A stretch of 64,000 bases of DNA from the NCBI RefSeq assembly GCF_000828615.1, contig NZ_AP012273.1, forward strand, positions 620,001 to 684,000, in the 5' to 3' direction. The notes below the pieces were generated by a model. The model saw nothing but the letters and a program-made list of their open reading frames with translations, was not told the DNA's origin and ran no database searches. The stretch comes from Thiolapillus brandeum (GTDB lineage: Bacteria; Pseudomonadota; Gammaproteobacteria; Chromatiales; Chromatiaceae). Shown piece after piece: positions 61,191 to 64,000 of this stretch. Each line of letters starts with the position of its first letter. The first letter of the stretch is position 1. The position numbers were made by a program, and so were the translations under genes.

Positions 61191-61583
61191 TCAAGATCCC
61201 GAATAAAGCCAGGGCAATGGATTGCGGGTCAAGGCGACGGCAACCATGTAGGTGAAGCAACCGTAGGCGGCCATCAGGGACAGGTAACGGCGCCGCCGGG
61301 TACGCCCCCGCAGGGCCAGAGCACCGAACACGATATAGGCAATCAGGGCGCTGAGCTTGGCGGTGAGCCAGGGACTGGTGCCGGGGTATTGGTGGAGGTT
61401 CCAGGCCATCCACAGGCCGCTGAAAAACAGGGTGCTGTCCACCAGGTGCGGAACTGTGCGTACCCAGCGCTGGTGCAACAGGGGTGAGCCCTTGAGCATC
61501 AGGACGCTGCGCAGGGTGAAGCCGATCAGGGACAGAACCACGCAGCTGATGTGAATCAGCTTGACCAGATTGTGATCGATCAT
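61191..61583 (-). CDS. SirB2-family membrane protein
   Basis: A 130-residue protein with four TMs: [64 protein letters not shown] and [22 protein letters not shown]. It contains the SirB-type motif '[17 protein letters not shown]'. The family is an unresolved membrane protein group. Its start overlaps the nadA stop by 4 bases, so the two are co-translated. Confidence 0.85.
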   Translation of the reverse strand: MIDHNLVKLIHISCVVLSLIGFTLRSVLMLKGSPLLHQRWVRTVPHLVDSTLFFSGLWMAWNLHQYPGTSPWLTAKLSALIAYIVFGALALRGRTRRRRYLSLMAAYGCFTYMVAVALTRNPLPWLYSGS

Positions 61584-62641
61584 TTGCGGGGAGCGCCGCT
61601 GATCCCCTGATTCCTGGCGAAGTCCAGCATACGCTGAATGGGCGTTACTGCCCGGGCGCGGACGGATTCCTCAATGTGGATTTCATTGTGGCCCTGGATG
61701 AGCAACTGCTCCAGGTTCTGCAGGGCATTCATGGCCATCCAGGGACAGTGGGCGCAGGATACGCAGGTGGCGCCTTCGCCGGCGGTGGGGGCGGAAAGCA
61801 GCTTCTTGTCCGGAGCCAGTTGTTGCATCTTCCAGAAGATACCGTCATCCGTGGCGACGATAAATTCCTTGTTGGGCATTTCCTGCACCGCTTTGATCAG
61901 AGCCGTGGTGGAACCCACCACGTCTGCCTGTTCGATGACGCTTTCCGGGGATTCCGGGTGTACCAGGACAGCCGCCTCTGGGTGCAGACGGTGCAGGCGT
62001 TCCAGACCAAAAGCCTTGAATTCTTCATGTACCACGCAGGAGCCGGGCCAGAGCAGCATATCGGCACCAGTCTCCGACTGGATGTAGTGGCCCAGATGTT
62101 TGTCAGGAGCCCAGAGAATCTTTTCTCCCTGTTCCTTGAGATGCTGGACGATGGGCAGGGCAATGCCTGAGGTGACCATCCAGTCGGCCCTGGCCTTGAC
62201 TTCGGCGCTGGTGTTGGCGTACACCACCACCGTGTGATCAGGATGGGCATCGCAAAAAGCGCTGAACTCAGCCGCCGGGCAGCCTTCATCCAGGGAGCAT
62301 GTGGCGTCCAGGTCAGGCATCAACACGCGCTTTTCCGGGTTCAGGATCTTGGCGGTCTCTCCCATGAAGCGCACGCCGCAGACGATCAGGGTGTCGGCAT
62401 TGGATTCCGCGCCGTAGCGCGCCATCTCCAGGGAGTCCGCTACACAGCCGCCGGTTTCCTCGGCCAGTTCCTGGAGGTCGCCATCCACATAATAGTGAGC
62501 GACCAGCACGGCATTGTTCTTCTTCAGGAGTTCCCTGATGCGATCCTTCAGGCCGTGTTTTTCTTCTGGGGTGAGTTCCGGCCATTTGGGATGGGCGGGT
62601 ACCTGGATTTCCTTGGCGCTGGTGGGTTCGCTGGTAGTCAT
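61580..62641 (-). CDS. nadA: Quinolinate synthase
   Basis: A 353-residue NadA. The three iron-sulfur Cys sites are visible: [25 protein letters not shown] and [13 protein letters not shown]. Other landmarks are [34 protein letters not shown] and [20 protein letters not shown]. It condenses dihydroxyacetone phosphate with iminoaspartate to make quinolinate for NAD. nadB and nadC are not in the window. It is followed (minus strand) by a SirB-like gene, coupled by overlap. Confidence 0.95.
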   Translation of the reverse strand: MTTSEPTSAKEIQVPAHPKWPELTPEEKHGLKDRIRELLKKNNAVLVAHYYVDGDLQELAEETGGCVADSLEMARYGAESNADTLIVCGVRFMGETAKILNPEKRVLMPDLDATCSLDEGCPAAEFSAFCDAHPDHTVVVYANTSAEVKARADWMVTSGIALPIVQHLKEQGEKILWAPDKHLGHYIQSETGADMLLWPGSCVVHEEFKAFGLERLHRLHPEAAVLVHPESPESVIEQADVVGSTTALIKAVQEMPNKEFIVATDDGIFWKMQQLAPDKKLLSAPTAGEGATCVSCAHCPWMAMNALQNLEQLLIQGHNEIHIEESVRARAVTPIQRMLDFARNQGISGAPRK

Positions 62642-62692
62642 TGGAGAAAACGGGTTGCAGTGATATGCCCTTATTATGAACGACGCAGAGCC

Positions 62693-63586
62693 TTACCGCC
62701 ACAGCCAGGCAGCGCCGCGTACGCCGCTGCTGTCTCCGTGCGTGGGAGGCAGCAGTCGGGTGGTGCAGACATCGGAAAACACATAGGGCTCCCACAGGCG
62801 GGGAACATTCTCATACAGGCGTTCGATTCCGGACAAGCCTCCGCCCAGGACGATGACATGGGGGTCGAGGATATTGATGATCCCGGCCAGGCTCCTGGCC
62901 AGGCGGTGCTCGTAGATGGCCAGAGTCTCCCGGGCCAGGGCGTCGTCTTCAGCAGCGCTGGCCACGATGTCCGGTCCTGCGAGCGCCTGTCCGGTGCGGC
63001 GCTGATGCTCTGCCGCCAGTCCCGGGCCTGAGAGAAAGGTCTCGATACAGCCCTGTTTGCCACACCAGCAGCCGGGACCGGGAAGCTCATCCCTGTCAGG
63101 CCAGGGCAGAGGATTGTGCCCCCATTCGCCGGCAATGGCATTGGGGCCATCCAGCAAATGGCCATGAACGGCAATGCCGCCGCCTGTGCCCGTGCCGATG
63201 ATGACGCCAAAGGCGGTTGGCGCACCCTGGCCGGCGCCGTCCACGGCTTCGGACAGGGTGAAACAGTCAGCATCATTGGCCATACGCAGAGGCCTGTTCA
63301 GGAGATCTTCCAGATCAGCCTTGAGGTTGTGTCCATTCAGGCAGGTGGAGTTTGCATTGCGCATGAGCCCGGTAGCGGGAGAGAGGGATCCTGGTGTGCC
63401 CAGTCCCAGAGGAAGCTGCCTGCCCGCCCTGGTTTCCATTTGCCTGTGCAGGGCGGCAATGGCTTTCAGAGTAGCCGGGTAATCACCCGCTGGCGTAGGA
63501 CACCGGGTGCGCAGCAGTTCAGTGCCATCCCCGCCCAGGAGGATGGCTTCGATCTTGCTGCCGCCCAGATCCACCCCGGCCAGCAT
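62693..63586 (-). CDS. ROK-family sugar kinase (N-acetylglucosamine kinase/fructokinase-like)
   Basis: A 297-residue ROK kinase. The N-terminal ATP-binding DLGGSKIEAILLGGDGTELLRTRCPTP is followed by LGLGTPGSLSP, the catalytic region LRMANDADCFTLSEAVDGAGQG and GTGTGGGIAVHGHLLDGPNAIAGEWGHNPL. The zinc motif is CWCGKQGCIETFLSG (Cys-x-Cys-Gly-x2-Gly-Cys-x-Glu). The layout fits NagK or Mak, but the exact sugar cannot be told. It lies 6 bases after the truncated upstream gene. Confidence 0.9.
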   Translation of the reverse strand: MLAGVDLGGSKIEAILLGGDGTELLRTRCPTPAGDYPATLKAIAALHRQMETRAGRQLPLGLGTPGSLSPATGLMRNANSTCLNGHNLKADLEDLLNRPLRMANDADCFTLSEAVDGAGQGAPTAFGVIIGTGTGGGIAVHGHLLDGPNAIAGEWGHNPLPWPDRDELPGPGCWCGKQGCIETFLSGPGLAAEHQRRTGQALAGPDIVASAAEDDALARETLAIYEHRLARSLAGIINILDPHVIVLGGGLSGIERLYENVPRLWEPYVFSDVCTTRLLPPTHGDSSGVRGAAWLWR

Positions 63587-63592
63587 AATGGA

Positions 63593-64000
63593 TCATTCCC
63601 GGGCTTCTGTGGCAGGGGATGTGTCCCCGGCTTCATCTCCCGGTGCTTCTACGGCTTCTTCTGTTTGGCCGGAAGGATTGGTGAAGCGGTCGTTGAGTTG
63701 TTGTACGAACTTGTCAGCCCGGTTGACGAGTGCAGAGAGCTTGCGCCGGGTGCCGCGTCCCCAGCCAGCCGGAGTCTTTGCCATCAGGCTGCGCCAGGGA
63801 CGGGTGCTCCTGTGGAAGGCAGCTGCCAGATTGATTTTCACGGGCAGCCCCTGTTCCTGCTTGACCAGCCATCCCGTCAGGCTGCGGGCCGCCAGCCGGC
63901 GCAGTGCCAGATGCAGGGCAAAACCGCCGCCAAGAACCACGGCCAGTACAATGCCGCTGTGCAGGGTGCTTTCGTGCGTCCATTGCCACCAGGTGCCCAG
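63593..64000 (-). CDS. Membrane protein, N-terminus cut by the window edge
   Basis: The minus-strand frame is open to the edge, beginning LGTWWQWTHESTLHSGIVLAVVLGGGFALHLALRRL, so the true start is outside the window. One TM segment (IVLAVVLGGGFALHLAL) is followed by a basic region (KINLAAAFHRSTRPWRSLMAK) and an acidic C-terminal tail. I do not recognise the family. GTG 63940 could be an internal start but is unlikely, because the reading frame continues upstream. It is directly upstream of the ROK kinase gene. Confidence 0.6.
   Translation of the reverse strand: MGTWWQWTHESTLHSGIVLAVVLGGGFALHLALRRLAARSLTGWLVKQEQGLPVKINLAAAFHRSTRPWRSLMAKTPAGWGRGTRRKLSALVNRADKFVQQLNDRFTNPSGQTEEAVEAPGDEAGDTSPATEARE

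Overview
The window reads as a chromosomal segment of a moderately GC-rich gammaproteobacterium. The main cues are a RapA/NrdAB/DjlA/SppA gene set, a type IV pilin with a sigma-54 promoter, and gammaproteobacterial IS families. A phosphoribulokinase-like gene, a nitrous-oxide reductase cluster and many c-type cytochromes suggest a facultatively anaerobic, possibly sulfur-oxidising and CO2-fixing lifestyle. The species and that metabolism are inferences; no rRNA or tRNA gene was recognised.

Layout. (1) 1-7.6 kb: surface/pilin glycosylation neighbourhood. It holds an interrupted methyltransferase, a TPR O-GlcNAc-transferase-like protein, pilA, a TMTC-like membrane glycosyltransferase with TPRs, and manC for GDP-mannose. 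(2) 7.9-10.5 kb: a small membrane protein, an AhpD-like protein and a secreted beta-helix protein. (3) 10.7-21.2 kb: an accessory island. It contains a candidate CsrB/RsmZ-like sRNA, nested insertion sequences (IS3-like x2, IS2-like remnant, two IS110 types, IS256, an ISL3-like remnant), and a 160-bp five-hairpin mobile repeat inserted in a transposase. It also carries an AT-rich secreted metallopeptidase cargo gene and a parDE toxin-antitoxin pair in what looks like a genuine integron gene cassette with attC. (4) 21.2-36.5 kb: nrdAB with an overlapping promoter/NrdR/DnaA control region, rapA, a patatin type Vd autotransporter, a phosphoribulokinase homologue lacking key catalytic residues, small stress/regulatory genes and a haem-sensor GGDEF-EAL protein. 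(5) 36.6-56.7 kb: mobB, then menaquinone genes (menE, a menI-like thioesterase, menC), a clade II nos cluster (nosZ, three cytochromes c, nosB, D, G, H, F, L, Y and a small anchored protein), then more menaquinone genes (menF, D, B, A). (6) 56.8-64 kb: sppA, a hypothetical gene, djlA, yegP, a small membrane protein, a SirB-like gene, nadA, a ROK kinase and a truncated membrane protein.

How the parts fit. NosG/NosH are expected to oxidise menaquinol and pass electrons through cytochromes c to Sec-exported NosZ. Menaquinone genes on both sides of nos therefore suggest a co-inherited N2O-respiration module that carries its own quinone supply. An FNR/DNR-type site precedes nosZ. The pilin region similarly pairs a pilin with two candidate protein glycosyltransferases and sugar-nucleotide supply.
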